NCBI RefSeq assembly: GCF_003339845.1
Contig: NZ_PPTR01000012.1
Location: 50,904 to 114,903, forward strand
Origin: Gordonibacter sp. 28C
Lineage (GTDB): Bacteria > Actinomycetota > Coriobacteriia > Coriobacteriales > Eggerthellaceae
Length of the DNA stretch: 64,000 nucleotides
Reading direction: 5' to 3'
Below are positions 51,740 to 61,055 of the stretch, in pieces. Position 1 is the stretch's first letter, and every line of letters starts with the position of its first letter. The notes under the pieces were generated by a model. The model ran no database searches. It saw only the letters and a program-made list of their open reading frames with translations, and had not been told where the DNA came from. The translations under genes were made by a program, and so were the position numbers.

Positions 51740-52002
51740 ACACCTCTCCTTTGAAGGGGCCCTGCTCCGACCGGAATCTCGCGCGCGAGCGCATCCGCGA
51801 CTGCGATACGCAGATGAAAACGCACCTGCGGACCTCCACCCATCCTCTCGCTTGACGCTCGCCTTCCCTTGGGAAAACAGCATCTATGATACCAGCGCGC
51901 TTTAGCCGGCTCGAGGGACGCGGCGGCGGACGGCATGCACGGGGGCGCGGGTGATCGACGGGAGCGCGAATTGTGACCAGACTATGGAGAGCGGAAATGC
52001 GA

Positions 52003-52596
52003 TTAGAGCGGGCTCAGCTCCTTGCCCAATTCCTCGGCCAAAAGAGGGAGCAGCTCGGCCATGGTGGCGTCGATGGCCTTCTTCTTCAGCTGGCACTCCC
52101 AGACGACGTGGACCTTCCACCCCAGGGCCTCGAGGGCGGCCTGGCTCCGCTCGTCCCGCTCGACGTTGCGCTCGAACTTCACCACCCAGTACTCCACGTT
52201 GCTCTTGGGAAGGCGCGGCTTGCAATGGGGGCAGCGATGCCAGAAGCACCCGTTGATGAACAGCGCCACCTTCTTGCCAGGCCACGCCACGTCGGGACGG
52301 CCCGGCACCTTCCATTGCAGGCGGTAGCCCGCAAGCCCCGCCTCGCGCAGGCGGGCGCGCACCAGCAGCTCGGGCTTCGTGTCGCTGCGCTTGTTTCCCT
52401 GCATGGACTTGCGCACGGCCTCGTTCGAGGCGGGCGGCGGCGCTATGCGGGACGGCGCGGGCAGCGCGCGAGTCGCCAGAAGCTCGACCCGTGCGCGAAA
52501 ACGCGCCGCGGATTCCGAGGATCCCGCGGACTTCCCTCGTGCACGCGCACCAAACGTATCGTTTACCGTCTGCTTACATATGGCCATATGCCGCAT
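52003..52596 (-). CDS. vsr: Vsr-type very short patch repair endonuclease
   Basis: A 197-residue protein. From ~58 it matches Vsr: NEAVRKSMQGNKRSDTKPELLVRARLREAGLAGYRLQWKVPGRPDVAWPGKKVALFINGCFWHRCPHC, with the catalytic Asp in GRPDVAW and the zinc site Cys/His around FWHRCPHC. Vsr nicks T:G mismatches made by deamination of 5-methylcytosine. The N-terminal ~55 residues are extra, and the start is uncertain. No cytosine methyltransferase lies next to it here. Divergent from the ABC transporter operon. Confidence 0.88.
   Translation of the reverse strand: MRHMAICKQTVNDTFGARARGKSAGSSESAARFRARVELLATRALPAPSRIAPPPASNEAVRKSMQGNKRSDTKPELLVRARLREAGLAGYRLQWKVPGRPDVAWPGKKVALFINGCFWHRCPHCKPRLPKSNVEYWVVKFERNVERDERSQAALEALGWKVHVVWECQLKKKAIDATMAELLPLLAEELGKELSPL
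52577..52590. repeat. 14-bp perfect palindrome at the vsr start
   Basis: CATATGGCCATATG overlaps the first codons of the proposed vsr gene. It may be an operator, or it may mean that the true vsr start lies further in. Upstream, facing hexamers AAGAAC (52643-52648) and GTTCTT (52665-52670) lie before the ABC transporter operon. Confidence 0.45.
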
Positions 52597-52778
52597 GATA
52601 ACACGCGTTTCCCCAGTTCATATATTCTCCCATTAGAATAGTAAGAACAATATTGAGCTTACAAGTTCTTTATTTTCCAGCGATTTTGCACCATAATAGG
52701 CGGAGCTGTTGTGCGCGTGCGCAAGCATGCGCGTATGCTCGGGGCAGGAAGGCCCCGTCACCGAATGGAGGGAAACCT

Positions 52779-54389
52779 ATGGAACAGCCTTTGAAAGCAC
52801 CTTTGTCCCGCCGCACGTTCCTTGCGGGGGGCGCCGTGGCCGCGACGGCCGCCGGACTCGCGCTCGCCGGTTGCGGCGGTGGAGGCGACGCGAAGACCGA
52901 AACGCCGAAGGAAGACGGCGCCGCCGCTCCCGCAGAGGGCGGCACGCTGACGGGTGCCTGCGCCTACACGTCCACGAACGTGAACCCCGTGGGCCTGAAC
53001 GGCGGCTCCGCGCTCATGCTGGCCGCCACGTGGCATGTGTTCGAGGGCCTGTACGACCTCGACCTGCACACCTACAAGACCTACAACGCGCTCGCCGCCG
53101 GCGAGCCGGTGAAGGTCACCGACACCGAGTACGAAGTGGCCCTGCGCGACGGCGCCAAGTTCTCCGACGGCACGGACGTGACCGTGGCCGACGTGGTGAA
53201 CGCCCTCGAGGTCAACATGGCCGACGCCACCTGCGGCGCGTTCCTGTCGTTCATCGACTCGGTTGCCGAGAAGGACGACAAGACGGTCACCATCAAGCTG
53301 AAGTACCCCTTCGCGCTGCTGAAGGACCGTCTGTCCGTGGCGAAGGTGTTCCCCGCCTCCCTCACCGAGGACCAGCTCAAGACCATGCCCATCGGCTCCG
53401 GCCCGTGGATGTACGAGAGCGTCAACGGCGACGACGGCGGCACCATCAAGTTCGCCCCGAACCCGAACTACGAGGGCACCTACAAGCCCACGGCCGACGC
53501 CATGGAGTGGAACATCCTGCTGGACGGCACCGCCCGCACGACGGCGCTGCAGGAGGCCACGGTGCAGGTCATGGAGAACGTGCCCGACGCCAACGCCGAC
53601 CAGCTCTCCGCCGCCGGCGCCACCGTCGAGTACGCCCAGGGCTTCAACCAGGCGTTCTTCATGTTCAACACGCTGAAGGCCCCGTTCGACGACTACCGCG
53701 TGCGCCAGGCCCTCTACTACGCCATCGACGTGGACAAGCTCATCTCCAACCAGCTGAACGGCCATGCCGCGCCGGTCACGGGCTTCCTGCCGGAAGAGCA
53801 TGAGAACTACCACAAGGCCGCCACGGTCTACACGCACGACGTCGACAAGGCCAAGAGCCTGCTCGCCGAGGCCGGCCAGGAGAACCTCTCCTTCACGCTC
53901 GTCGTGAACAACAACTGGGTGAAGGACCTCGCCCCGCAGATCCAGGAAGACCTCAAGGCCATCGGCGTCGAGTGCACCATCGACGAGCAGAAGGTCAACT
54001 GGAGCGAGTACGCCGCCTCCGACTCGACGCTCTCCTACGACGTCATGCTCACGCCGGGCGACCCGACCTGCTTCGGCAACGACCCCGACCTGCTCATGAG
54101 CTGGTGGTACGGCGACAACGTGTGGACGCAGGGCCGCACGTGCTGGAGCAAGGCTCCCGACGGCAAGTGGGCCGAACTGCAGGACCTCATGCAGCAGGCG
54201 CGCGAGGCCGACAGCTCCAAGCAGCAGGATCTGTGGAACCAGTGCTTCGACCTCCTGGCCGAGCAGGTGCCGCTGTACCCGCTGTTCCACCGTCAGATCG
54301 CCACGGGCTACCAGGAGAGCATGATCTCCGGTTTCAAGCCCATCGCCACGACGGGCCTCGTGTTCCTGGGCGCCAGCCCCAAGGCGTAA
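52779..54389 (+). CDS. Dpp/Opp-type ABC transporter substrate-binding lipoprotein
   Basis: A 536-residue SBP_bac_5 family protein. The export signal has a twin arginine (LSRRTFLAGGAVAATAAG) and a lipobox (LALAGC), i.e. a Tat lipoprotein anchored outside the membrane. The mature protein has the family segments VTDTEYEVALRDGAKFSDGTDVT, GSGPWMYES and DDYRVRQALYYAIDVDKLI. The ATG at 52779 has GGAGGGAAA upstream. It heads the transporter operon, then a terminator follows, so the downstream permeases may depend on read-through or their own promoter. Confidence 0.92.
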   Translation: MEQPLKAPLSRRTFLAGGAVAATAAGLALAGCGGGGDAKTETPKEDGAAAPAEGGTLTGACAYTSTNVNPVGLNGGSALMLAATWHVFEGLYDLDLHTYKTYNALAAGEPVKVTDTEYEVALRDGAKFSDGTDVTVADVVNALEVNMADATCGAFLSFIDSVAEKDDKTVTIKLKYPFALLKDRLSVAKVFPASLTEDQLKTMPIGSGPWMYESVNGDDGGTIKFAPNPNYEGTYKPTADAMEWNILLDGTARTTALQEATVQVMENVPDANADQLSAAGATVEYAQGFNQAFFMFNTLKAPFDDYRVRQALYYAIDVDKLISNQLNGHAAPVTGFLPEEHENYHKAATVYTHDVDKAKSLLAEAGQENLSFTLVVNNNWVKDLAPQIQEDLKAIGVECTIDEQKVNWSEYAASDSTLSYDVMLTPGDPTCFGNDPDLLMSWWYGDNVWTQGRTCWSKAPDGKWAELQDLMQQAREADSSKQQDLWNQCFDLLAEQVPLYPLFHRQIATGYQESMISGFKPIATTGLVFLGASPKA

Positions 54390-54419
54390 GGTTCAACCTT
54401 GCCAGCTTGACACGTTTCG

Positions 54420-54452
54420 AAAGGGCCTGCTCCGCCGGAGCGGGCCCTTTTC
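54420..54452 (+). terminator. Terminator after the substrate-binding protein gene
   Basis: AAAGGGCC, an inner GCTCC/GGAGC stem, GGCCCTTT then TT. This kind of internal terminator gives excess binding protein over permease. Confidence 0.85.
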
Positions 54453-54665
54453 ATGGGTAGCGCGGCGAAAGGCGCGACGAGCCGCCTTTCGCCGCGCTCA
54501 CCTGCACCGTCTTTCTTGCTTCACACCTTATTTTCCACCGGCAAACCGCATGCGGTCATATAGAATAAGGCTGACTGTTTGAAGAGGGGTCATGGCTTCC
54601 ATGCACGCGAGAACAAACGGTCGCCGACGATAACCGATCAGAGTCCAGAGCGAAAGGAGGGTGCG

Positions 54666-55622
54666 GTGAACAACCTGCTAAGAATGATCGGGAGACGCCT
54701 CATAGCGCTGCCCATCATGATATTCGGTGTCACCATCCTCGTATTCTTCGTCATGGCGCTCTCCCCCATCGACCAAGCGTATTCGGTCCTGGGAGAGAAC
54801 GCGACCGAGGCGCAAGTCCAGCAGTACCGTGAGGACCACGGGCTGAACGATCCGATCCTCGTGCAATACGGCAACTACATGGTGGGCTTGGCCCAAGGCG
54901 ACCTGGGCACGTACGGCGCGAACAACGCCTCCGTGGCCGAGCGCATCGGCCAGGCGCTGCCCGTCACGCTCCAGCTCACGTTCTTCGGCCTCATCATCGG
55001 CGTGGTGGTGGCGGTGATCCTGGGCGTGGTCTCGGCGCTGTACCGAGACCGATGGCCCGACCAGATCATCCGCGTGTTCTCCATCGCGTGCATCGCAACG
55101 CCGTCGTTCTGGCTCGCGGTGCTCATGATCCTGCTGTTCTCGTCCATGCTGCACGTGCTGCCCGCCTCGGGCCCCCTTCCCGCCTTGTTTTCCGATCCCA
55201 GCGGTTGGCTCGCGCGCATGGCGCTGCCGGCCATCGCGTTGGGCGTGCCCGTCTCGGGCCAGCTCACGCGCGTCATCCGCACGTCCATGGTCGAGGAGCT
55301 CGACCGCGACTACGTGCGCACGGCGCTGGGCGCCGGCATCCCGAAGAGCGTCGTGGTGGCCCGCAACGTGCTACGCAACGCGCTCATCACCCCGGTTACG
55401 GTGCTGGGCCTGCGCATCGGCTACCTCATCGGCGGCGCCGTGGTCATCGAGGTCATCTTCAACCTGCCCGGCATGGGCATGGCCATCCTCTCGGGCATCA
55501 CGTCCAGCTACACCATGTTGGTGCAGGGCGTCGTGCTGGTGGTGGCCATCACGTTCATCATCATCAACATCATCGTGGATATGCTCTATATCCTGATCGA
55601 TCCGCGCATCAGGACGGTGTGA
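54666..55622 (+). CDS. ABC transporter permease, DppB type
   Basis: A 318-residue permease with six transmembrane helices. The family N-terminal pattern is RMIGRRLIALPIMIFGVTILVFFVMALSP, and the EAA loop is around REVVRTALGAGIPKSVVVARNVLRNALIT-like residues (~205-232). The GTG at 54666 has AAAGGAGGG seven bases upstream. It ends two bases before the fused permease/ATPase gene. Confidence 0.92.
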   Translation: MNNLLRMIGRRLIALPIMIFGVTILVFFVMALSPIDQAYSVLGENATEAQVQQYREDHGLNDPILVQYGNYMVGLAQGDLGTYGANNASVAERIGQALPVTLQLTFFGLIIGVVVAVILGVVSALYRDRWPDQIIRVFSIACIATPSFWLAVLMILLFSSMLHVLPASGPLPALFSDPSGWLARMALPAIALGVPVSGQLTRVIRTSMVEELDRDYVRTALGAGIPKSVVVARNVLRNALITPVTVLGLRIGYLIGGAVVIEVIFNLPGMGMAILSGITSSYTMLVQGVVLVVAITFIIINIIVDMLYILIDPRIRTV

Positions 55623-55623
55623 C

Positions 55624-57651
55624 ATGGTTAAACTTCGAGAGAACACAACGACAAAGCTGGAATCCAACCCTGGAAAAGTGCGTTTCCGCCGTTGGAAGGC
55701 CATGTCCATCGGATCGCGCATCTCGCTTATCGTGCTGATCCTCATCGTCATGATCGCCGTGCTGGCCAACATCATCGCACCGCACGACCCGTACGCCATC
55801 TTTACCGCCCGCCAGGCCCCCGATGCCCAGTTCCTGTTCGGCACCGACGACAAGGGCCGCGACGTGCTGTCGCGGATGATGTACGGCGCGCGCTACTCGC
55901 TCATCATCGGCTTGGGTGCCACGGCCTTCGCGCTCATTTGCGGATCCATCATCGGCGCCGTCGCCGCGGTGTCCCGCAAGTGGGTGTCGGAAGTCATCAT
56001 GCGCATCCTCGACGTGGTCATGTCCTTCCCCGGCATCGCGCTGGCCGCCACGTTCGTCATCGCGTTCGGCAGCTCGGTTCCATCGCTCATCTTCGCGATC
56101 GGCTTCCTTTACATTCCGCAGATCGCACGCATCGTGCGCGCCAACGTGGTGAGCGAGTACAACCAGGACTACGTGCGCGCCGTCGTGGTGAGCGGCGCCC
56201 GCGCCCCGTGGATCCTCGTGAAGCACGTCATCCGCAACTGCATCGCGCCGGTCATGGTGTTCACCATCGTTTTGGTGGCCGACGCCATCGTGTTCGAGGC
56301 TTCGCTGTCGTTCATCTCCGCCGGCATCCCCGAGCCCACCCCCACGTGGGGCAACATCCTGTCCGACGCGCGCGGCGGGGTGCTTGCCGGCCGCTGGTGG
56401 CAGGCGCTGTTCCCGGGCCTGGCCATCATGATAACGGTGCTGTGCCTGAACATCCTGTCCGAGGGCATCACCGACGCCATGGCCGCGGCCCCGAAGGCCC
56501 CCGTCAAGGCCGCCGACGACGCCCTGGTCGCCAATCGCGAGGCCGACAAGATGGTCGCCGACCCCACGCTGGCCTACGCCGCCCAGGCCGAGATGCTGGA
56601 GAAGCGCCTGGCCCAGCTGCAGGCGGTGGAGAAAACGCGCAACGACCGCTTCGAGGCGCGCACCGACGTGCCGCCCATCCTGGAGGTCAAGGACCTGTGC
56701 ATCAAGTTCCCGCGCCACGGCGACGTGAACGTGGTGGACCACGTGAGCTTCGTGGTGCGCCCGCGCCAGACCATGGGCCTCGTGGGCGAGTCGGGCTGCG
56801 GCAAGTCCATCACGTCGCTCACCATCATGGGCCTGCTCGATCCGAAGGCCACCGTCACGGGCGAGGTGCTCTACGACGGCCAGAACCTGCTGACCATGAG
56901 CCAGAAGCAGATGAACGCCCTGCGCGGACGCGAGATCGCCATGATCTACCAGGACGCGCTGTCCTCGCTGAACCCGTCCATGCTCATCAAATCGCAGATG
57001 AAGCAGCTCACGAAGCGCGGCGGCACCCGCACCGCGGAAGAGCTGCTGGAACTGGTGGGCCTCGACCCGAAGCGCACGCTGGACTCCTATCCGCACGAGC
57101 TCTCCGGCGGCCAGCGCCAGCGCGTGCTCATCGCCATGGCGCTCACGCGCGATCCGAAGCTCGTCATAGCCGACGAGCCCACCACGGCCTTGGACGTGAC
57201 CGTGCAGAAGCAGGTTATCGACCTGCTGAACAGGCTGCAGAAGGAGCTGGGCTTCGCCATGGTGTTCGTGAGCCACGACCTGGCCCTCGTGGCCGAGGTG
57301 GCCAACTCCATCACCGTCATGTACGCCGGCCAGGTGGTCGAGCAGGGTCCGGTCACCGACATCCTGTGCCACCCCGTGCACGAGTACACACGCGGCCTGT
57401 TGGGCTCGGTGCTGTCCATCGAAGCCGGCGGCATGCGCCTGCACCAGGTGCCGGGCTCGGTTCCCAGCCCGAAGGACTTCCCCGAGGGCGACCGCTTCAC
57501 GCCGCGTTCGAGCCATCCCGACAAGGTCTCGCAGCTGCGCCCCGTGCTCAAGCGCGTGGAGGGCACCGACCACTACTACGGCGAGCTGCCTGACAGCGAG
57601 CTCAAACGACTTGGTATCAAGCCCTACGTGCCAGGAGGTCCGCTGCTATGA
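55624..57651 (+). CDS. Fused DppC-type permease and DppD-type ATPase
   Basis: A 675-residue fusion. Residues ~1-290 are a DppC permease with the OppC N-terminal segment (LANIIAPHDPY) and FGTDDKGRDVLSRMMYGARYSL. A ~55-residue acidic/helical linker follows (~290-345). Residues ~350-600 are an ATPase with Walker A GESGCGKS, signature LSGGQRQRV, Walker B LVIADEPTTALD and H-loop VSHD. An oligopeptide-type C-terminal extension follows. DppC and DppD are normally separate proteins. No frameshift or stop separates them. The last four bases overlap the next gene (ATGA). Confidence 0.93.
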   Translation: MVKLRENTTTKLESNPGKVRFRRWKAMSIGSRISLIVLILIVMIAVLANIIAPHDPYAIFTARQAPDAQFLFGTDDKGRDVLSRMMYGARYSLIIGLGATAFALICGSIIGAVAAVSRKWVSEVIMRILDVVMSFPGIALAATFVIAFGSSVPSLIFAIGFLYIPQIARIVRANVVSEYNQDYVRAVVVSGARAPWILVKHVIRNCIAPVMVFTIVLVADAIVFEASLSFISAGIPEPTPTWGNILSDARGGVLAGRWWQALFPGLAIMITVLCLNILSEGITDAMAAAPKAPVKAADDALVANREADKMVADPTLAYAAQAEMLEKRLAQLQAVEKTRNDRFEARTDVPPILEVKDLCIKFPRHGDVNVVDHVSFVVRPRQTMGLVGESGCGKSITSLTIMGLLDPKATVTGEVLYDGQNLLTMSQKQMNALRGREIAMIYQDALSSLNPSMLIKSQMKQLTKRGGTRTAEELLELVGLDPKRTLDSYPHELSGGQRQRVLIAMALTRDPKLVIADEPTTALDVTVQKQVIDLLNRLQKELGFAMVFVSHDLALVAEVANSITVMYAGQVVEQGPVTDILCHPVHEYTRGLLGSVLSIEAGGMRLHQVPGSVPSPKDFPEGDRFTPRSSHPDKVSQLRPVLKRVEGTDHYYGELPDSELKRLGIKPYVPGGPLL

Positions 57652-58508
57652 GCGACGAGAAACTGAACGAGGCCGCCGCCGTGCCGGAGGGCGCGGACGG
57701 CGAGCCCACCCCCATCATCTTCCTCGACGACGTGCGCGTGACGTTCAAAACGCGCACGGGCTCGATTCTCCACCCCAACAAGGTGCAGGCCGTGCGCGGT
57801 CTGACGCTGAAGCTCATGCCGGGTCAGACGCTGGGCATCGTGGGCGAATCCGGCTGCGGGAAATCCACGACGGCCAACGTCATGTGCGGTTTGCAGCAGC
57901 CCACTTCGGGCAAGGTGTTCTTCAAAGGCAAGGATGTGACGAAGCGCTCCGCCGCCGAACGCCGCCTGATCGGCCGCGTGATATCGGTGGTGTTCCAGGA
58001 CCCGGCCACGGCTTTGAACGCGCGCATGAGCGTGCACGACCAGCTCATGGACCCGCTCGTGGTGCACAAGATCGGCGACAAGGCCTCGCGCGAGGCGCGC
58101 GTGCAGGAGCTCATCGAGATGGTGGGCCTGCCGGGCTCGGTGCTCGACGCGCTGCCGGGCCAGCTTTCCGGCGGCCAGCGCCAGCGCGTGGCCATCGCGC
58201 GCGCCCTGTCGCTCAAGCCCGACGCCATCATCGCCGACGAGCCCACGAGCGCCTTGGACGTGTCGGTGCGCGCGCAGATTTTGAACCTGCTCATGGACCT
58301 GAAGCGCGACCTGGGCCTGTCGATGGTGTTCATCAGCCACGACATCCAAACGGTGCGCTACATATCCGACCGCATCATCGTCATGAACGCGGGCGAGGCG
58401 GTGGAGCGCGGCACGGCCGAAGAGGTGTTCTCGAACCCGAAGGACGACTACACGAAGCTCTTGCTGGGAGCGGCGCCTTCGCTTTTGCATCCTGATTTGG
58501 GGAAGTAG
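57648..58508 (+). CDS. ABC transporter ATPase, DppF type
   Basis: A 286-residue ATPase with Walker A GESGCGKSTT, Q-loop VFQDP, signature LSGGQRQRVAIARAL, Walker B IIADEPTSALD and H-loop ISHD. It forms the second nucleotide-binding domain with the fused protein. It overlaps the preceding gene by four bases. Confidence 0.93.
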   Translation: MSDEKLNEAAAVPEGADGEPTPIIFLDDVRVTFKTRTGSILHPNKVQAVRGLTLKLMPGQTLGIVGESGCGKSTTANVMCGLQQPTSGKVFFKGKDVTKRSAAERRLIGRVISVVFQDPATALNARMSVHDQLMDPLVVHKIGDKASREARVQELIEMVGLPGSVLDALPGQLSGGQRQRVAIARALSLKPDAIIADEPTSALDVSVRAQILNLLMDLKRDLGLSMVFISHDIQTVRYISDRIIVMNAGEAVERGTAEEVFSNPKDDYTKLLLGAAPSLLHPDLGK

Positions 58509-58529
58509 CGCGCTTCTACCTGCGGCGAG

Positions 58530-58608
58530 GGGCGGACGGCGGGGCCTCCGTGCTCAGACAGTCCTCGCTTCGCTGCGGAACTGCGCGCGGAGGCCCCGCC
58601 GTCCGCCC
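58530..58608. repeat. Perfect 21-bp inverted repeat with 37-bp loop
   Basis: The arms 58530-58550 and 58588-58608 are exact complements (GGGCGGACGGC...GGCCTCCG). The loop carries CTCGCTTCGCTGCGGA, similar in flavour to the REP elements of this genome. It lies just after the ABC transporter genes and before a separate intrinsic terminator, so it is not needed as a terminator. Confidence 0.8.
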
Positions 58609-58642
58609 TGCCGGTTGGGAGCGCGTATCAACCGGAGGATTC

Positions 58643-58684
58643 AAAAGCGCCTTGGCTTGGTGAGAGTAAAGCCGAGGCGCTTTT
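58643..58684 (+). terminator. Terminator after the ABC transporter operon
   Basis: AAAAGCGCCTTGGCTT, ten-base loop, AAGCCGAGGCGCTTTT, then CTTG. One T:G-type irregularity in a 16-bp stem. Confidence 0.85.
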
Positions 58685-58708
58685 CTTGTGGTCGACCCTT
58701 GCCGTACG

Positions 58709-58737
58709 TTGACGGCGGCCATCAGGGGAATTAAAGT
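58709..58737 (+). promoter_or_regulatory. Possible promoter of the lyase-epimerase-kinase genes
   Basis: TTGACG (58709-58714), 17 bp, TAAAGT (58732-58737). A second TTGACG lies at 58739 but has no matching -10. The assignment is tentative. Confidence 0.35.
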
Positions 58738-58780
58738 CTTGACGATTATGATTCGCTACAGGGAAAGAGGCTAGTTTTTT

Positions 58781-59755
58781 ATGACTGATTCACCGTTTCG
58801 CGGCGTAATCCCCCCGGTTGTCATTCCGCTGACCGAGAAGCGCCAGCTCGACCTGGAGGCGCTCGAGCGCTCCATCAACCGCATGATCGACGCGGGCGTG
58901 GACGGCCTGTTCTTCCTCGGCTCCTCGGGCGAGGTGGCCTTCCTCACCGACGCGCAGCGCTACCATGTGCTGCAGGAGGCCATCGCCATGGTGCACGGGC
59001 GCGTGCCGGTGCTCACGGGCATCATCGATATGGAGACCATGCGCGTGATCGACCAGGCCAAGCGGGCTACGGGCTACGGCGTGGACGCGCTCGTAGCCAC
59101 TGCCCCGTTCTACGCGCTGGGCGGCCCGAAAGAGATCGAGCGACACTTCCGCGCCATCCGCGAGCACACCGACCTGCCGCTGTTCGCCTACGACCTGCCC
59201 GTGTGCGTGCACACGAAGCTCGACCCCACCATGCTGGTGCGTCTGGGTTCCGACGGCGTGCTGCAGGGCGTGAAGGACTCGTCCGGCGACGACGTGAGCT
59301 TCCGCTGGCTCGTCTTGCAGAACGAGGACGCCGGGCATCCCCTGCAGCTGCTCACCGGCCACGAGGTGGTCGTCGACGGCGCGTACCTGAGCGGCGCAGA
59401 CGGCTCCGTTCCGGGCCTGGCCAACATCGACCCCGCCAGCTACGTTGAGCAGTGGCGCGCCGCGCAGGCCGGCGACTGGGAACGCGTGCGCCAGATACAG
59501 AACCATCTGGCCCGCCTCATGTTCGTCACGCGCGAGGTGAAGGCCACCGTGGGCTTCGGTGCCGGCGTGGGCGCGTTCAAGACGGCCCTGTGGCAGATGG
59601 GCGTGTTCAACACGAACCAGATGCGCGAGCCCGTGTGCGCGCTGGAGGGCGAGGACGTGGACCACATCGTCGACGTGCTCAAGAAGGCCGGCCTCATGGA
59701 TGCCGACGCCCCGACGCGCGAGTCGCACTGGAGCGCCTGCCCCGTCGTCGAATAA
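58781..59755 (+). CDS. DapA/NanA-family class I aldolase (lyase)
   Basis: A 324-residue TIM-barrel protein. The GxxGE loop is FFLGSSGEVAF (44-54). The catalytic Tyr is in FAYDLP (Y137) and the Schiff-base Lys in GVKDSSGD (K165). This family includes dihydrodipicolinate synthase, N-acetylneuraminate lyase and keto-deoxy sugar aldolases. The next genes (AGE epimerase, ROK-like kinase) favour sialic-acid or related keto-sugar cleavage to pyruvate plus a sugar. The ribosome site AGAGG is weakly spaced. Substrate inferred only. Confidence 0.8.
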   Translation: MTDSPFRGVIPPVVIPLTEKRQLDLEALERSINRMIDAGVDGLFFLGSSGEVAFLTDAQRYHVLQEAIAMVHGRVPVLTGIIDMETMRVIDQAKRATGYGVDALVATAPFYALGGPKEIERHFRAIREHTDLPLFAYDLPVCVHTKLDPTMLVRLGSDGVLQGVKDSSGDDVSFRWLVLQNEDAGHPLQLLTGHEVVVDGAYLSGADGSVPGLANIDPASYVEQWRAAQAGDWERVRQIQNHLARLMFVTREVKATVGFGAGVGAFKTALWQMGVFNTNQMREPVCALEGEDVDHIVDVLKKAGLMDADAPTRESHWSACPVVE

Positions 59756-59773
59756 CCGAAGCGAGGAGGCTCC

Positions 59774-60988
59774 GTGACTGCTGACAACGCCCAGAAACTG
59801 ATCGAGGCGCGCGACTGGATCCGACAGGAGCTGGACGCCTGCATCGACTTTTGGCTGGAACATGGTATGGACCGCGAGAACGGCGGCGTGTACACCTGCC
59901 TCGACCGCACGGGCGAGATCTACTCGACCGACAAGAGCGTGTGGATGCAGGGGCGCTGCGCCTGGACGTTCTCCTATTTGTGCCACCTGTACGGCGAGAA
60001 GCCGGAATGGAAGGAGGCCGCGAAAAGCTGCCTGGACTTCCTGGAGGAGCACTGCATCAACCGCGAGGCGGGCGGCCGCCTGTACTTCACGGTGACGGCG
60101 GAGGGCAAGCCGCTGCGCCAGCGCCGCTACAACTTCTCCGAGGGCTTCTACGCCATCGCGAACGCCGAGTACTACGGCCTCACGGGCGAGGCGGAGCACC
60201 TCGAGCGCGCGCGCCGCGCGTACCATATGATCTACGACCTGAACAACGGCCTCGTGGAGGATCCCACGGGCCTCGGCCCCAAGACCATCCCCGAGACGAG
60301 GGCGGGCCGCGCTCTGGGCGATCCGATGATCTTCCTGAACATCATCGGCATCATGCGCCGCGTCGACCCCGCGCACGCCGACGAGTACGATAGGCACGCT
60401 CGGGAGTGCACCGACCGCATCGTGAACGAGCACTACCGCCCGGAGCTGGGCTGCACGCTGGAAAGCGTCAATCTCGACGGCGAACCGGAGCTCTGGTACA
60501 CGGCCGGACGCGTGGTGAACCCCGGCCACGACATCGAATGCAGCTGGTTCATGATGGACGAGGCCAATTACCGGGGCGACCAGGCGCTGCACGAAGCCGC
60601 CGAGAGCATCTTCCGCCTGGCCATCGAGGCCGGCTGGGACAAGGAGTACGGCGGCCTGCTGTACTTCATCGACTGCAAGGGCCTGCCCACCGAAGCCTAC
60701 GAGCACGACATGAAGCTGTGGTGGCCCCACAACGAGATCATGATCGCCGCGTCGAAGGCCTACCGCGACACCGGCGACGAGTACTACCTGGACTGGCTTT
60801 TCAAGACGCTGGACTACTGCAAGGAGCACTTCGCCGACCCCGAGTACGGCGAATGGTACGGGTACCTGCGCCGCGACGGCCTGCCCACCATGCCCCCCAC
60901 CAAGGGCTCCACGTTCAAGGGCCCCTTCCACGTACCCCGCGCGCTGTCCATGACCGAGCGCGTGCTGACCGAGATCATCGGAGACTAG
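59774..60988 (+). CDS. AGE-family N-acylglucosamine 2-epimerase-like protein
   Basis: A 404-residue (alpha/alpha)6-barrel protein. Motifs are WMQGRCAWTFSYLCHLYGE, YNFSEGFYAIANAEYYGLTG (with the conserved His/Glu pattern shifted), NPGHDIECSWFM, and LWWPHNEIMIA with the His and Glu catalytic region (HD...H). The family interconverts GlcNAc and ManNAc without phosphorylation, or isomerises mannose, cellobiose and similar sugars. The GTG start has GAGGAGG upstream, 18 bp after the lyase stop; they form one operon. In Bacteroides an AGE-type NanE follows NanL, matching this order. Confidence 0.85.
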   Translation: MTADNAQKLIEARDWIRQELDACIDFWLEHGMDRENGGVYTCLDRTGEIYSTDKSVWMQGRCAWTFSYLCHLYGEKPEWKEAAKSCLDFLEEHCINREAGGRLYFTVTAEGKPLRQRRYNFSEGFYAIANAEYYGLTGEAEHLERARRAYHMIYDLNNGLVEDPTGLGPKTIPETRAGRALGDPMIFLNIIGIMRRVDPAHADEYDRHARECTDRIVNEHYRPELGCTLESVNLDGEPELWYTAGRVVNPGHDIECSWFMMDEANYRGDQALHEAAESIFRLAIEAGWDKEYGGLLYFIDCKGLPTEAYEHDMKLWWPHNEIMIAASKAYRDTGDEYYLDWLFKTLDYCKEHFADPEYGEWYGYLRRDGLPTMPPTKGSTFKGPFHVPRALSMTERVLTEIIGD

Positions 60989-60989
60989 G

Positions 60990-61019
60990 GGTTCCGTCGG
61001 CCTGACGGCCGACGGAACC
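60990..61019. other. 13-bp hairpin between epimerase and kinase genes
   Basis: GGTTCCGTCGGCC, loop TGAC, GGCCGACGGAACC, without a U-run. It starts two bases past the epimerase stop. Probably an attenuator or mRNA-stability element. Confidence 0.65.
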
Positions 61020-61055
61020 ACCCACTTGTAGAGCGACCTGCGAGAAAGGCAAACC

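Noticed and set aside
47582..51754. A ~1390-codon open frame on the plus strand
   Set aside because: Antisense shadow of nifJ and out-of-frame overlap of the DapB-like gene; no recognisable domain.
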